Source: Bacteroidota bacterium
Lineage (GTDB): Bacteria > Bacteroidota > Bacteroidia > UKL13-3
Assembly: GCA_030680835.1 (NCBI GenBank)
Contig: JAUXUD010000050.1
Span: forward strand, 1-46,054
Direction of reading: 5' to 3'
Length of the DNA: 46,054 nt
Positions within the stretch are counted from its first letter, which is position 1. Each line of letters begins with the position of its first letter. Below the pieces are notes generated by a model. That model searched no databases. It was not told where the DNA came from and worked only from the letters and a program-made list of their open reading frames with translations. Shown here piece after piece: positions 1 through 8,631 of the stretch. A program made the translations under genes and the position numbers.

Positions 1-672
1 GGTAAAAATATCTGAACCAATTAATATACCATGTGTAAATCCCCATGCAGTAAGATGTGCAATGTTTTTTACTTCCAGTGCCCTTAACATGTTGGTTCGG
101 TATTTTTCAATACTGGAAGCTTCGTAACCCAGTAATTTTGATATTTCTTTTGCATTGAAACCCTTTGCAATCAGTTTAATGATTTTTAAATCCACCGGAC
201 CGAGGGTATCTCTCCAATATCCATCATCTTTTGATTTTAAGGATGTATTTAAACTCAATTCTTCCCAGTTACGTGTTAATTCACGGTCTTTATATACATT
301 GGAACCCTGCATTACCGAAGGAATTGTGGCCAGGATAGAAGCTGTGTTTTTTCTGCAATAATGGATGATTCCATTTTCATGCAGTTCCTGTGAGGCCACC
401 GTATAAAAGCCATGGGAAATAGCCAAAATTTTAAAGTTGATTTTCATGGTTTTTAAAATTTTGATGGTGTCGATGCCATTCAAAACAGGCATATGCAAAT
501 CCAGCAGGAGTAAGTCCAGTTCAGGTTTTTCTTTCTCAAATTTTTTAATGAAATCTGAGCCATTCATGGCCATCATAAGCAGGTTAAAATCACCGGTTTC
601 ATTTAATTCCTTGCTCAATACAAAGAGGTCGGCAGGGCAATCATCTACGATTGCTATATTCAGCTTTTTCAT
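1..672 (-). CDS. NarL/LuxR-family response regulator (partial, cut by left edge)
   Basis: This frame reads from an ATG at 672 down to base 1 without a stop, so at least 224 residues are present and the stop lies outside the window. The start MKKLNIAIVDD gives the acidic pocket of a receiver domain. LLLLDLHMP near residue 58 carries the likely phospho-acceptor Asp, and YCRK supplies the conserved Lys. After a linker, GPVDLKIIKLIAKGFNAKEI followed by SSIEKYRTNM is a LuxR-type helix-turn-helix (about residues 155-215). It should act as a phosphorylated DNA-binding regulator in the cytoplasm. No partner kinase is visible on this side. It diverges from gmd, with a 336-bp gap holding a perfect dyad at 721-738. 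The family call is firm; the regulon is unknown. Confidence 0.9.
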   Translation of the reverse strand, partial: MKKLNIAIVDDCPADLFVLSKELNETGDFNLLMMAMNGSDFIKKFEKEKPELDLLLLDLHMPVLNGIDTIKILKTMKINFKILAISHGFYTVASQELHENGIIHYCRKNTASILATIPSVMQGSNVYKDRELTRNWEELSLNTSLKSKDDGYWRDTLGPVDLKIIKLIAKGFNAKEISKLLGYEASSIEKYRTNMLRALEVKNIAHLTAWGFTHGILIGSDIFT

Positions 673-720
673 AGGGGTTGAAATTGTTATACGATAATAA
701 GCAAAGTAATTATGTGAAAC

Positions 721-738
721 AATCCCAGAAATGGGATT
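721..738. promoter_or_regulatory. Perfect 7-bp dyad with GAAA loop between divergent genes
   Basis: AATCCCA, GAAA, TGGGATT forms a perfect inverted repeat 49 bp upstream of the response-regulator start. As DNA it is an 18-bp operator-like dyad; as RNA it would be a hairpin with a GNRA-type loop followed by a T-rich stretch on the plus strand. Nearby, TAATTGGC is repeated in tandem at 802-817. The rest of 673-1008 is AT-rich and shows no ORF. A role in autoregulation is inference from position only. Confidence 0.4.
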
Positions 739-909
739 TATTTATTAACTTCAAAAGTTTTTCCCATAAATTAGGATTGTTTTGTGTTCAAAAAAAATAA
801 TTAATTGGCTAATTGGCTGAACACTACATTAGATAGGATATCAAGGATTTTTTATTTTGTATGGTTCTAAATTGTGAGGCATTCTTTTCACCTGCATTTT
901 CGTTGATTC

Positions 910-939
910 TTGCAAAATATGGGATAAATTGTATTTTTG
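910..939 (+). promoter_or_regulatory. Bacteroidota-type promoter for gmd
   Basis: TTG at 910-912 and TATTTTTG at 932-939 are separated by 19 bp and match the primary sigma factor pattern of this phylum (TTTG near -33, TAnnTTTG near -7). Transcription would start near 946, giving a leader of about 60 nt before the gmd ATG. Confidence 0.6.
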
Positions 940-1008
940 GCACTTATGTAATACTAGCTGAACCCCATATTATTTAGTATTTACAAAAACAAAATTTAAA
1001 CTTAATAA

Positions 1009-2148
1009 ATGAAAGTAGCTTTAATAACCGGAATAACCGGTCAGGATGGTGCATACCTCGCTGAATTTTTATTGAAAAAGGGATATTTTGTACATGGGAT
1101 TAAACGCAGAAGTTCCTTGTTTAATACCGATCGCATAGATCATTTGTACCAGGATCCGCACGAAAAAAATGTAAACCTGAAATTGCATTATGGCGATTTA
1201 ACCGATTCAACCAATTTAATACGGATTATACAGGAAACGCAGCCGGATGAAATTTATAACCTGGCCGCCATGAGTCATGTGCATGTGAGTTTTGAAACCC
1301 CTGAATATACCGCCAATGCAGATGGTACCGGAGCCCTGCGGATTTTGGAAGCCATACGCTTATTGGGCCTTACAAAAAAAACAAAGCTGTATCAGGCTTC
1401 TACTTCCGAATTATACGGTTTGGTTCAGGAAGTACCCCAAAGCGAAACCACCCCGTTTTACCCGCGCTCCCCGTATGCAGTTGCCAAATTATACGCTTAC
1501 TGGATTACGGTAAACTACCGCGAAGCATACGGTATATTTGCCTGCAACGGCATCTTGTTTAATCATGAAAGTCCGGTAAGGGGTGAAACTTTTGTTACAC
1601 GAAAAATTACCCGTGCGGCTGCAAAAATTGCCCTGGGTTTGCAGGATAAATTGTTTTTGGGAAACCTCAACGCGCAACGCGACTGGGGTCATGCCAAAGA
1701 TTATGTTGAAGCCATGTGGTTGATTTTGCAACAGGAAAAGCCCGAAGATTTTGTAATCGCAACGGGTAAAACAACCTATGTACGCGATTTTGTGAAAATG
1801 GCATTTGCAGAAGCAGGCATTCAGCTGGCATTTAAAGGTAGCAATGAAAACGAAACAGGTTATGTGGCATCTGTTGATAAATCAAAACAGGAATCATTGG
1901 GCATTTTTGGTTTATCTGAATTAAAACCGGGAGATACCCTGGTAGCTGTTGACCCCAGATATTTCAGGCCTACCGAGGTTGACTTATTAATTGGTGACCC
2001 AACAAAGGCCAATACCCAATTGGGATGGATCCCCAAACATGATGTGCATTCGCTGGTAGCCGATATGATGCAAGGTGATCTGGAACTGATGAAGAAAGAT
2101 AAATTTTTAAAAGATTCGGGACATGCGATTCTCCGTTATTTCGAATAA
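1009..2148 (+). CDS. gmd: GDP-mannose 4,6-dehydratase
   Basis: The enzyme converts GDP-D-mannose to GDP-4-dehydro-6-deoxy-D-mannose, the first step toward GDP-L-fucose and related deoxy sugars for surface polysaccharide. It is a 379-aa extended SDR protein. The Rossmann motif TGITGQDG is at residues 7-14. The active site is visible as S131-T132-S133-E134 and the Y156-x3-K160 pair. [12 protein letters not shown] and [16 protein letters not shown] are family-specific nucleotide and tetramer loops. The usual SPRRGETF reads SPVRGETF here, a single change in an otherwise canonical loop. Length is slightly above the usual 345-375 because of extra residues around 275-310. The next gene starts 9 bp downstream, so co-transcription is likely. 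No GDP-fucose synthase gene is present beside it. Confidence 0.95.
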   Translation: MKVALITGITGQDGAYLAEFLLKKGYFVHGIKRRSSLFNTDRIDHLYQDPHEKNVNLKLHYGDLTDSTNLIRIIQETQPDEIYNLAAMSHVHVSFETPEYTANADGTGALRILEAIRLLGLTKKTKLYQASTSELYGLVQEVPQSETTPFYPRSPYAVAKLYAYWITVNYREAYGIFACNGILFNHESPVRGETFVTRKITRAAAKIALGLQDKLFLGNLNAQRDWGHAKDYVEAMWLILQQEKPEDFVIATGKTTYVRDFVKMAFAEAGIQLAFKGSNENETGYVASVDKSKQESLGIFGLSELKPGDTLVAVDPRYFRPTEVDLLIGDPTKANTQLGWIPKHDVHSLVADMMQGDLELMKKDKFLKDSGHAILRYFE

Positions 2149-2157
2149 TATTATTTG

Positions 2158-4266
2158 ATGAAAAAGCTTGTCCTTATTTTATGTTTATTTTTATTGTGTT
2201 TAGCCCAAAGCATAGCACAGGTAACTGCCCAAAGCAAGTTTACCACTGCTGGCCGCTTGGGACTGAGTGTAAATAATTATGGCACCTATGGCAGGCCTAC
2301 GGTACGAAGCAATACGCAAGGTCCGCCCTCCATGGCATTTCCAAGAGGCAGCGGCATAGAACATTTGTTTGAAGCCGGCATTTGGATAGGTGCTCTGGTT
2401 GACGGACAAGTACGTGTAAGCACCAGCTCCGTTGATGCATCATCGGGTTATAGCACCGGCGGTGCCGGATTTGAATTTACACAACTGAGTACCATTAAAG
2501 AACGCTCAAAATTACCATCAAGCAGTAATTATTCGGCATCGGCCGTTTCGCACCAGGATTTTGTTTTTTCCTTAACCGACAGTTTTGTGGTAATTCCCGG
2601 AACTACTATTCCCATTAGTGGTCACCAGAATCCTTTAGGTGCAGTGATACACCTCGAAACCTATGCATGGAATTATTCCTTTGCTGATTTTTTTGTTTTG
2701 TGTAATTACGAAATCACCAATTTATCGGGCAAGCGATGGGATTCGGTATATGTAGGTACTTTCAGCGATCTGGTGGTACGCAATGTAAATGTAACCCGCG
2801 ATGCAGGCACTGCTTTTTTTAACAAGGGCCGCAATGGGGTCAACAAAAAATACCATGCATTGTATGCTTACGAAAGCTATGGCGACGATATCGATTTTAC
2901 CCGTTCCTATGGCGGCATTCAGTTTTTGGGCATAGACTGGAGGGGCCTGTTTTTTAATCCGGCCCGGCCCGATACCTTTCTTTCAAAAGGGCTGCCTGCG
3001 CCAAAGCTGAATTATAATTTCTGGAACTTCAACTCGGTTGCTGTACCTTGGAATACGCCCGGAAATGACCAGGAACGTTATTTGAAATTAAGCAGTAATA
3101 TAGATTCAAGCATATTGTTTGGAGGTGATGGTCCCATAGTGGGCATTCCGGCAAACTGGATGCAATTGCTGTCGGCGGGTCCGGTTGTAAATATTGAACC
3201 CGGCGAAAAGTTTACCTATACCATTGCATTTGTTTGTGCAAAGCAAAAAGAGCCCCTGAGTTATTTGCCTCCCTCGAGTACCAATATATTTACAAGTGCA
3301 GAATCTGAAAAAGAACTGACAGATAATTTTAAGCGGGTACGCTCAACTTATGTGGGTGAAGATGTAAATGAAGATGGCAGGTACCGCCCTGAATTGGACC
3401 TGAACCAAAACGGAAAATTAGACCGCTTTATTTTGCCTGAACCGCCCGAATCGCCCCTCACCAAAATAGTGACATCGGAGAATAAGATAGAAGTTTACTG
3501 GAGCAATAAATCGGAATACTCTTTAGACCCGATAACCCGCAAGCGTGATTTTGAAGGATACCGGATATACAGGAGCAATCCGGGAGATGATATGAACCTG
3601 AAAATATTGGACGAAGCAAATCTGATTGCTCAATGGGATTCGGCCGGAAATAATGTGGGTTTCAATAATGGTTTTGATGTAATTAAGCTGGCTGAACCCA
3701 AAGTATTTTCGGGAGATACTACAAAATATCATTACAAATACACCTTGGATAATTTATCGAATGGCTGGCAGTATCTGGTGGTAGTAACTGCATTTGATGA
3801 AGGAGATAAGGAACTGGGCGTGGAGCCCCTTGAATCATCTTATACCGAAAATGAAGTAAGGGCATTTCCGGGAACCTTAGCCAATGATTTTAACGATGCC
3901 CAGGCAAAGCGGGTGGGCGTATATCCCAATCCATACAGTACCACGGCAGCATGGGATGGAACCACTTCGCGCAGCAACAAAATATATTTTTACAATTTAC
4001 CCAATCGCTGCGAAATACACATTTATACCGCAAGCGGAGATTTGGTTGCAACGATAGCACACGACGGCAATAACTACAAAGGCGAGGGCATAGGCTGGAC
4101 AGACAAATACGGAAACACAGAACGCACAGTAATGAGTGGCGGCGAACACGCATGGGATTTATTGAGCAATACCAAAACGCAACTCATAACAGGAGTTTAT
4201 TTATTCACCGTAAAAGACCTGCAAAACGGACTCATGCAAAGTGGAAAGCTGGCGATCATCAAGTAG
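2158..4266 (+). CDS. Secreted T9SS type A sorted protein with FN3-like domain
   Basis: The first in-frame ATG is at 2158 (a TTG at 2155 would add one residue). The protein is about 702 aa and starts MKKLVLILCLFLLCLAQS, a clear Sec signal peptide cut near residue 20. The middle holds a calcium-binding-like stretch with DVNEDG near residue 402 and DLNQNGKLD near 417. An FN3-like sandwich follows (about 433-545, ending YLVVVTAFDEGD). The last 100 residues contain GVYPNPYS and GVYLFTVKDL and end KLAIIK, as in type A C-terminal T9SS sorting domains, so the product should be exported across the outer membrane. No catalytic motif was recognised and the substrate or role is unknown. A heptad-repeat array begins right after the stop codon. 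Confidence 0.82.
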   Translation: MKKLVLILCLFLLCLAQSIAQVTAQSKFTTAGRLGLSVNNYGTYGRPTVRSNTQGPPSMAFPRGSGIEHLFEAGIWIGALVDGQVRVSTSSVDASSGYSTGGAGFEFTQLSTIKERSKLPSSSNYSASAVSHQDFVFSLTDSFVVIPGTTIPISGHQNPLGAVIHLETYAWNYSFADFFVLCNYEITNLSGKRWDSVYVGTFSDLVVRNVNVTRDAGTAFFNKGRNGVNKKYHALYAYESYGDDIDFTRSYGGIQFLGIDWRGLFFNPARPDTFLSKGLPAPKLNYNFWNFNSVAVPWNTPGNDQERYLKLSSNIDSSILFGGDGPIVGIPANWMQLLSAGPVVNIEPGEKFTYTIAFVCAKQKEPLSYLPPSSTNIFTSAESEKELTDNFKRVRSTYVGEDVNEDGRYRPELDLNQNGKLDRFILPEPPESPLTKIVTSENKIEVYWSNKSEYSLDPITRKRDFEGYRIYRSNPGDDMNLKILDEANLIAQWDSAGNNVGFNNGFDVIKLAEPKVFSGDTTKYHYKYTLDNLSNGWQYLVVVTAFDEGDKELGVEPLESSYTENEVRAFPGTLANDFNDAQAKRVGVYPNPYSTTAAWDGTTSRSNKIYFYNLPNRCEIHIYTASGDLVATIAHDGNNYKGEGIGWTDKYGNTERTVMSGGEHAWDLLSNTKTQLITGVYLFTVKDLQNGLMQSGKLAIIK

Positions 4267-4268
4267 AA

Positions 4269-4391
4269 ATTTACGATTTACGAATTACGATTTACGAATT
4301 AAGATGTACAATGTACGATGTACGATGTACAATGTATGATGTACGATGTACGATGTGGGAGAGTGTGAGAGTTCAAGATTCATACTTCATA
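4269..4391. repeat. Degenerate heptad-repeat array (intergenic)
   Basis: Starting two bases after a stop codon, the sequence runs in 7-bp steps: ATTTACG, ATTTACG, AATTACG, ATTTACG, AATTAAG, then a switch to ATGTACA, ATGTACG, ATGTACG, ATGTACA, ATGTATG, ATGTACG, ATGTACG. After a GAGAGTGTGAGAG spacer come TTCATAC units that are complementary to GTATGA within the array. A plus-strand frame through it continues to 4409, but it is an accident of the period. Related arrays lie at 19024, 29820, 34112 and 34604. Confidence 0.85.
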
Positions 4392-4428
4392 CTTTCTGTT
4401 TCTGTGTAATCTTAGGGTATGCATAATT

Positions 4429-4468
4429 AAAAAAAGCAATGAACTGATTTTGGTTTGTTGCTTTTTTT
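4429..4468. terminator. Bidirectional intrinsic-terminator-like hairpin
   Basis: AAAAAAAGCAA (4429-4439) is the exact reverse complement of TTGCTTTTTTT (4458-4468). Inside, AACT and GGTT pair with one wobble around a GATTTT loop. A-tract and T-tract flank the stem symmetrically, so it could work in both directions. A near-identical hairpin is at 19162-19201, where the inner stem is AACC/GGTT, consistent with selection on pairing. Confidence 0.7.
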
Positions 4469-4645
4469 GAGGTAATACACAGCCACAAAAGTTAACAGGA
4501 GTTTTTAAATACAAATCTGTTTGTTGATTTGGAATACTGAAATAAAGCGGTAATCTTGTTAGAACAAATAAAAAACCAGGGTTACCTGCAAAACGGTAGT
4601 AAGTGACCCTGTAATTGGGAGGGGTATAAAGAAGTTATGCCGCAT
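4469..4645. repeat. Dispersed intergenic repeat, copy A (upstream of higBA)
   Basis: This copy shares TGAGGTAAT, CACAAAAG, ACAGGAGT, GGAATACTGAAATAAAGCGG and CTGCAAAACGGT with the copies at 19202, 20826 and 23881, and ATAAAGAAGTTATGC with the copy at 20826. GGTAATCTTG (4549-4558) and CAGGGTTACC (4577-4586) form a 10-bp stem with two G-T wobble pairs and an 18-nt loop. On the minus strand a stop-free frame reads LTRLPLYFSIPN, matching the other copies. The repeat ends about 100 bp before higB. See findings for interpretation. Confidence 0.8.
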
Positions 4646-4690
4646 TGCTTGGGCAAATTCCCTTCTCGCCAAGACAGGATTTTAATTAAA

Positions 4691-4722
4691 TTTGACTATT
4701 ATGTATTGTATACTTACCTTTG
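4691..4722 (+). promoter_or_regulatory. Promoter of higBA
   Basis: TTTG (4691-4694), a 20-bp spacer, and TACCTTTG (4715-4722) match the Bacteroidota -33/-7 consensus fully. The expected start site near 4729 lies about 18 bp before the higB ATG. HigA proteins usually repress their own operon, so an operator is expected to overlap this site, but no clear dyad was seen. Confidence 0.7.
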
Positions 4723-4746
4723 GCGTAAGTAACGCAGGACAATACT

Positions 4747-5028
4747 ATGATAATCTCGTTTGGGGACAAGGAAACTCAGAAAATTTGGGAAGGTAAGAGA
4801 ATTACGGGGCTGTCGACAGAAATCCAAGAGACTGCGCGCAGAAAATTGAGAATGCTAAACAACTCCCAAGACCTTAATGACCTGAAGATTCCACCTTCCA
4901 ATAAACTTGAAAAGTTGAAGGGCAATTTGAAAGACTATTATTCAATTCGGGTGAACATTCAATGGAGAATCATTTTTAAATGGAATAACGGCAATTCAGA
5001 GGAAGTTCAAATTATAGACTATCATTAA
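4747..5028 (+). CDS. higB: HigB-type toxin (RelE/ParE superfamily)
   Basis: This 93-aa protein has the compact RelE-like fold signature of HigB. An early IWEGKR is followed by a helical segment with ARRKLRMLNN, then LKGNLKDYYSIRVN, QWRIIFKW and a terminal VQIIDYH. HigB toxins are ribosome-dependent mRNA endonucleases that slow growth when their antitoxin is lost. The toxin-first order and the 12-bp gap to an Xre-type antitoxin are typical of higBA. The gene has its own promoter and lies in an accessory patch between repeats. The family call is strong; the exact cleavage activity is inferred from the family. Confidence 0.9.
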   Translation: MIISFGDKETQKIWEGKRITGLSTEIQETARRKLRMLNNSQDLNDLKIPPSNKLEKLKGNLKDYYSIRVNIQWRIIFKWNNGNSEEVQIIDYH

Positions 5029-5040
5029 AAATATCGTGAC

Positions 5041-5340
5041 ATGAAAAAACTAAAAAACATTCATCCCGGAGAAATTTTACTTGAGGAATTTCTTGTTCCA
5101 TTAGAAATTACAGCTTATCGACTTTCTAAGGACATAGGTATTCCTCAGACTCGTGTTTCGGAAATTATTAAAGGGAATAGACGTATTACTGCGGACACAG
5201 CATTAAGACTGTCAAAATACTTTGGAAACAATGCAAAATTCTGGCTTGGCTTGCAAGACGACTTTGATTTAGAGGAAGAAAATAATCAGAAGAAAGCTGA
5301 GCTAAACGCCATAAAACAGCATGACCGCAACGCTGCATAA
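5041..5340 (+). CDS. higA: HigA-type antitoxin (Xre-family HTH)
   Basis: The 99-aa protein starts with NIHPGEILLEEFL, the standard HigA opening, and carries a Cro/C1-type helix-turn-helix (about residues 20-65) with IGIPQTRVSEIIKGNRRIT as recognition region. NNAKFWLGLQ is the family's conserved post-HTH segment. It should bind and neutralise HigB and repress the operon. It follows higB by 12 bp. Its TAA stop is part of the left arm (CATAAC) of an imperfect palindrome that continues to 5460. Confidence 0.93.
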   Translation: MKKLKNIHPGEILLEEFLVPLEITAYRLSKDIGIPQTRVSEIIKGNRRITADTALRLSKYFGNNAKFWLGLQDDFDLEEENNQKKAELNAIKQHDRNAA

Positions 5341-5460
5341 CAAAGGCTAACCAAAAGTGGCCGCATTGTATTTCGCGGGATAAATTTGTGTAAGTTTGTT
5401 ATGGTTACACGTTGGTAGTTTTGTTACATCCGTCACCTTCTGGTAGGCTCAACCGTTATG
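5336..5460. repeat. Imperfect 125-bp palindrome directly after higA
   Basis: CATAAC at 5336-5341, overlapping the higA stop, is the exact reverse complement of GTTATG at 5455-5460. Further in, GGCTAACCAAAAG (left) resembles the reverse complement of CTTCTGGTAGGCT (right) with small mismatches. The centre is unpaired. No ORF is present. The architecture (stop codon overlapping a short core, second inverted pair inside, about 120 bp) recalls integron attC sites, but the cores do not meet that consensus exactly and no integrase is in the window. Confidence 0.5.
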
Positions 5461-5530
5461 TGAAATTATAAACGCCACAACGAGTTCTTGAAACATTATA
5501 TACGTTTAGCTCAATAGATCGTGAAGCCTT

Positions 5531-6166
5531 ATGCATACTATCATATTCATTAGCACGGTACATAAAGCTACTGGAAAATGTAGCGCAGAAGAATTATGTA
5601 AAATTATTAATGAACTAAGTCCTGAAGTTATTTTTTTAGAAGCTCTTCATGACACATATACTGAGTATCAAAAACTCACTTTTAAGTCATTTGGGGTATA
5701 TCATAAAAAATTAGAAATATCAGCAATCCAAAGATATTCATTAATCAAACCTTTTAAATATGTCCCTGTCTTAGATAAAGGATTATCTGATTCTTTTGAA
5801 AAGAAATACAATTTAGTTTGCGAGAATTCTGAATTACAAAAATTGAATGATCGTTATAATAGTTTGGCTGAAATGTATGGTTTTGAATTTCTTAATGGTG
5901 TTGAAAGTATTAAACTTCAAGAAGAAATGCGAGCCCCAGAAAGTCATCTTTTAAATGGTCATGTGCTTGATAAAGAAGCTAAGGATGATATTAATACATA
6001 CGAAGACTCAATGATCCGTAATATATATTTATACTGCAAGAATAACCATTTCAATTCTGCAATATATAAGTGCGGTGTAGCCCACCGGAAATCAATTATT
6101 GAGAAAATAGGGAAACATAATGGTCAAGAACAAATAAAACTTAACTGGATAGTTTTTGGAAGCTAA
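5531..6166 (+). CDS. TraB/TIKI-like domain protein
   Basis: The 211-aa protein begins IIFISTVHKATGKCSAEE and continues SPEVIFLEAL, resembling the N-terminus of TraB/GumN-type proteins, where a GTxH-like strand is followed by a helix and a strand ending in an acidic residue. Near the C-terminus, IYKCGVAHRKSIIEKI matches the second conserved His-containing element. Some members of this superfamily are metalloproteases; activity here is unproven. There is no signal peptide or membrane segment. It stands alone between two palindromes. The initiator ATG is the first in frame. The fold call is moderate and the function unknown. Confidence 0.55.
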   Translation: MHTIIFISTVHKATGKCSAEELCKIINELSPEVIFLEALHDTYTEYQKLTFKSFGVYHKKLEISAIQRYSLIKPFKYVPVLDKGLSDSFEKKYNLVCENSELQKLNDRYNSLAEMYGFEFLNGVESIKLQEEMRAPESHLLNGHVLDKEAKDDINTYEDSMIRNIYLYCKNNHFNSAIYKCGVAHRKSIIEKIGKHNGQEQIKLNWIVFGS

Positions 6167-6302
6167 AATAACTTAATATAGGACAATTGCTATGCTGGTT
6201 TCGTTATTAGGCAAAGTGTGCGCTACCAACTATCTTCGCATTAAGGCTGACGGTACAGACTTCGACACCGTACTGCGCAAGCCCCCAAAACTTGGCAGTA
6301 AC
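6162..6302. repeat. Nested imperfect palindromes after the TraB-like gene
   Basis: GCTAAAATAAC (6162-6172, spanning the stop codon) pairs with GTTATTAGGC (6203-6212) with two differences. That right arm, continuing GCAAAG, is also inversely repeated by CTTGGCAGTAAC (6291-6302). Between them GTGCGCTAC and GTACTGCGCA are inverted, and ACGGT/ACCGT forms an inner stem around AGACTTCGAC. The organisation echoes the palindromes at 5336-5460 and 21675-21779. No coding signal is seen here. Confidence 0.45.
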
Positions 6303-6330
6303 CTTTAGAGACTTCATACATTAAAACAAA

Positions 6331-6487
6331 ATGGCGACAGATGGAATAAAAATTATTGATACAACTAAAAGAAGTATGCAAACAAGTTGGTTCAATGGGT
6401 GGTGCAACAACTTTTGAAAACTTAACTACTGTATCGACACGAGTGGAGAATGGCAGACTAAATTTTGGTATTTGTGGTTCCTTGTAA
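6331..6487 (+). pseudogene. Gene debris in the 6.2-6.7 kb spacer
   Basis: An ATG at 6331 opens MATDGIKIIDTTKRSM but stops after 28 codons at 6417. In the next frame a stop-free stretch from about 6347 to 6487 reads KEVCKQVGSMGGATTFENL and then GRLNFGICGSL before TAA; it lacks an ATG at its start. The protein-like composition of both pieces in different frames suggests remnants of one or two decayed small genes. The rest of 6488-6729 shows only AT-rich leader sequence for the kinase gene. Identity is not known. Confidence 0.35.
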
Positions 6488-6729
6488 ATTATCTACCTTC
6501 TTTTATACCGTTAATGGGGACAGTTTTGCGGCATCACATCCAAAATAACCCATAGTATTGCACTCATGTTCGGGATTAAGAAATTAATGACGCTTCAACG
6601 GTAACAAATGAATTTCCAAATAATATTGGCCAATAATTTGCAACGCTCACTAATTTGATTAAGTTTGAATAAACAAATGTGCGATTAAGCAATTGTTTTA
6701 CATTTACTTTTTTTAATTTAGCCGAGGGG

Positions 6730-8631
6730 ATGAAAAGCTTAGTAAAACTAGTTTGTCTGCTGGCATTTGCTTTAATAACACTTAGAGCAAATGCATTATT
6801 CCATAATGATGATGGTGTGCCGCAAAAAAACACGGAAGAGAAGTTTACAAATGCGAGCATACAAACACGGCTCGATAGCCTGAAACTTAAACTTGCCGAC
6901 ACTGTGCGGATTCGCATCATGTACCAGTTGGCCAATCTTCTTGGTTCACAAAAGCCTCATGATGCCTTGAAGTTTGCTGAAATGGCCCTCAGATTGTCGG
7001 ACAGCCTTGGCTATATGAAGGGTAAAATTTCTTCACTTTTAAATAGCGGGAAAGCCCAAATGGTACTTGCAGATTATCCTAAAGCCCTTCACTACTGGAT
7101 TGAAACCCATAAACTTGCCAGGCAGACCCATAATTACAATATAGAGGGAATTGTGCTTCAAAATATCGGAGGCTTATACGTTCACCTCAAAAAATATGAC
7201 CTTGCCAGAAAATATTACACAGAAGCGTTGCTTATAAAAAAACGCCATTCACTGGAGAAGGACCAGATAGGTTCTTACCTTGGACTTGGGATTGTGTACC
7301 TCAAACAGGAAAAGTACCGGGAAAGTAATTTTTACTTTTTCAAGGCATTGAATATCGCCAGCAAAGACAATGATCCCAATGATCTCTCTTCGATATTTTC
7401 AAATATTGGAACTTTGTATGCAAATTTAAAGCAGTATGATACGGCCATTTTTTATTACAAAAAGGCGATTGAAATGGAGGAAAAGGGAGTATCAAATGTC
7501 TGGGGAAGTTATATTGCTTATATGAACCTCGGTTTAATGTATGTTGAAAAATCGCAGACAGATGAGGGATTAAAGTATTTGCTGAAGGCGAAAAAAAATC
7601 TTGAAAGCTCAACTGTGAGGTTTGACGGGGCCGGTATCTACCTGGCACTTTCAGAAGCGTTTGCAAAGAAAAAGGATTTTGAAAAGGCATACGCCAATCA
7701 CCGTGTTTACCACAGTCTCAGTGATTCTGTCGTAAATGAAACGATTACCAGACAGATTTCTGAAATGCAAGCACAATTTGAAAGCAGGCAAAAGGAAGAA
7801 CAGATAAAAATCCTACAGAAAGACAAGGAACTTGCCGAGGCTAAAACAAGGAAGCGGGAGCTTCTCGATAATTCGCTTCTTGCAGGTCTTGGCCTGGTAA
7901 TGATTATTTGTATTATTCTATACAGAAGTGTGAGGAATAAACTGAAACTGAACGGCATGCTTACCCTCAAGAATATTGAAATAGAAAGCCAGCGTCTTGA
8001 AATAGAAATGAAGAGCCGCGTGTTAAACGAATTTAATAAAGAGCTGATGAAGGAAAACATTTCGGCACGTTATGAAACCCTTAAAAGCAAGATCAATCCG
8101 CATTTCCTTTTTAACTGCCTGAACACATTAACAACACTTATTGTAAAAGACCGGAAGGCCGCAGTTTCCTTTGTTGGCATCTTTTCCAAACTATACAGAA
8201 ACATTCTTTCTCTCAGCGACCATCAATTTATTTCCCTGCGTAAGGAACTTGAGCTAACCGATAATTACCTGGTACTGCAGGAAACCAGGTTTGGCGAGAA
8301 CCTGAAGGTTATAAAAAACATTTCTGAAAATGATCTCGACAAACTGGTGCCTCCTTTTTCTTTGCAACTTCTAATTGAGAATGCGATTAAGCATAACATG
8401 ATCTCGCAGAATCACACATTGAAGGTTATAATCGAAGCAAACAATGGGAAGTTAATCGTTAGCAATAACCTTCAGCCCCGGTTTCATCCGGAGCCTTCAA
8501 CAGGTATAGGACAAAAAAATATTATCGAGCGTTATAAACTGGCCGGCTTTGAAAGACCCGTTTTTACAATCGAAAAAGATCGTTATATTGCTACTATTCC
8601 GTTGTTCGAAAAAGAAATTATTGAAACATGA
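6730..8631 (+). CDS. LytS-type sensor histidine kinase with periplasmic TPR domain
   Basis: The ATG at 6730 is preferred over the one at 6679 because it follows a GAGGGG purine run and starts directly with the signal peptide MKSLVKLVCLLAFALITL. The 633-aa product has tetratricopeptide repeats (about residues 75-330), a coiled coil (about 345-378), one membrane span (LAGLGLVMIICIILYRS, about 383-400), a cytoplasmic coiled coil and a His_kinase domain with INPHFLFNCLN (His458), followed by an ATPase region with LIENAIKHN (near 548). It should autophosphorylate and pass phosphate to the next gene's product, which overlaps it by 4 bp (ATGA). The ligand sensed by the TPR region is unknown. Confidence 0.92.
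   Translation: MKSLVKLVCLLAFALITLRANALFHNDDGVPQKNTEEKFTNASIQTRLDSLKLKLADTVRIRIMYQLANLLGSQKPHDALKFAEMALRLSDSLGYMKGKISSLLNSGKAQMVLADYPKALHYWIETHKLARQTHNYNIEGIVLQNIGGLYVHLKKYDLARKYYTEALLIKKRHSLEKDQIGSYLGLGIVYLKQEKYRESNFYFFKALNIASKDNDPNDLSSIFSNIGTLYANLKQYDTAIFYYKKAIEMEEKGVSNVWGSYIAYMNLGLMYVEKSQTDEGLKYLLKAKKNLESSTVRFDGAGIYLALSEAFAKKKDFEKAYANHRVYHSLSDSVVNETITRQISEMQAQFESRQKEEQIKILQKDKELAEAKTRKRELLDNSLLAGLGLVMIICIILYRSVRNKLKLNGMLTLKNIEIESQRLEIEMKSRVLNEFNKELMKENISARYETLKSKINPHFLFNCLNTLTTLIVKDRKAAVSFVGIFSKLYRNILSLSDHQFISLRKELELTDNYLVLQETRFGENLKVIKNISENDLDKLVPPFSLQLLIENAIKHNMISQNHTLKVIIEANNGKLIVSNNLQPRFHPEPSTGIGQKNIIERYKLAGFERPVFTIEKDRYIATIPLFEKEIIET

Noticed and set aside
155-697. Plus-strand ORFs at 155-361 and 437-697
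   Set aside because: They are antisense shadows of the response regulator on the minus strand, which has clear receiver and HTH motifs.
4152-4409. Plus-strand ORF running out of the T9SS gene into the heptad array
   Set aside because: It begins inside another coding frame, and its tail is an accident of the 7-bp period (RCTMYDV repeats).
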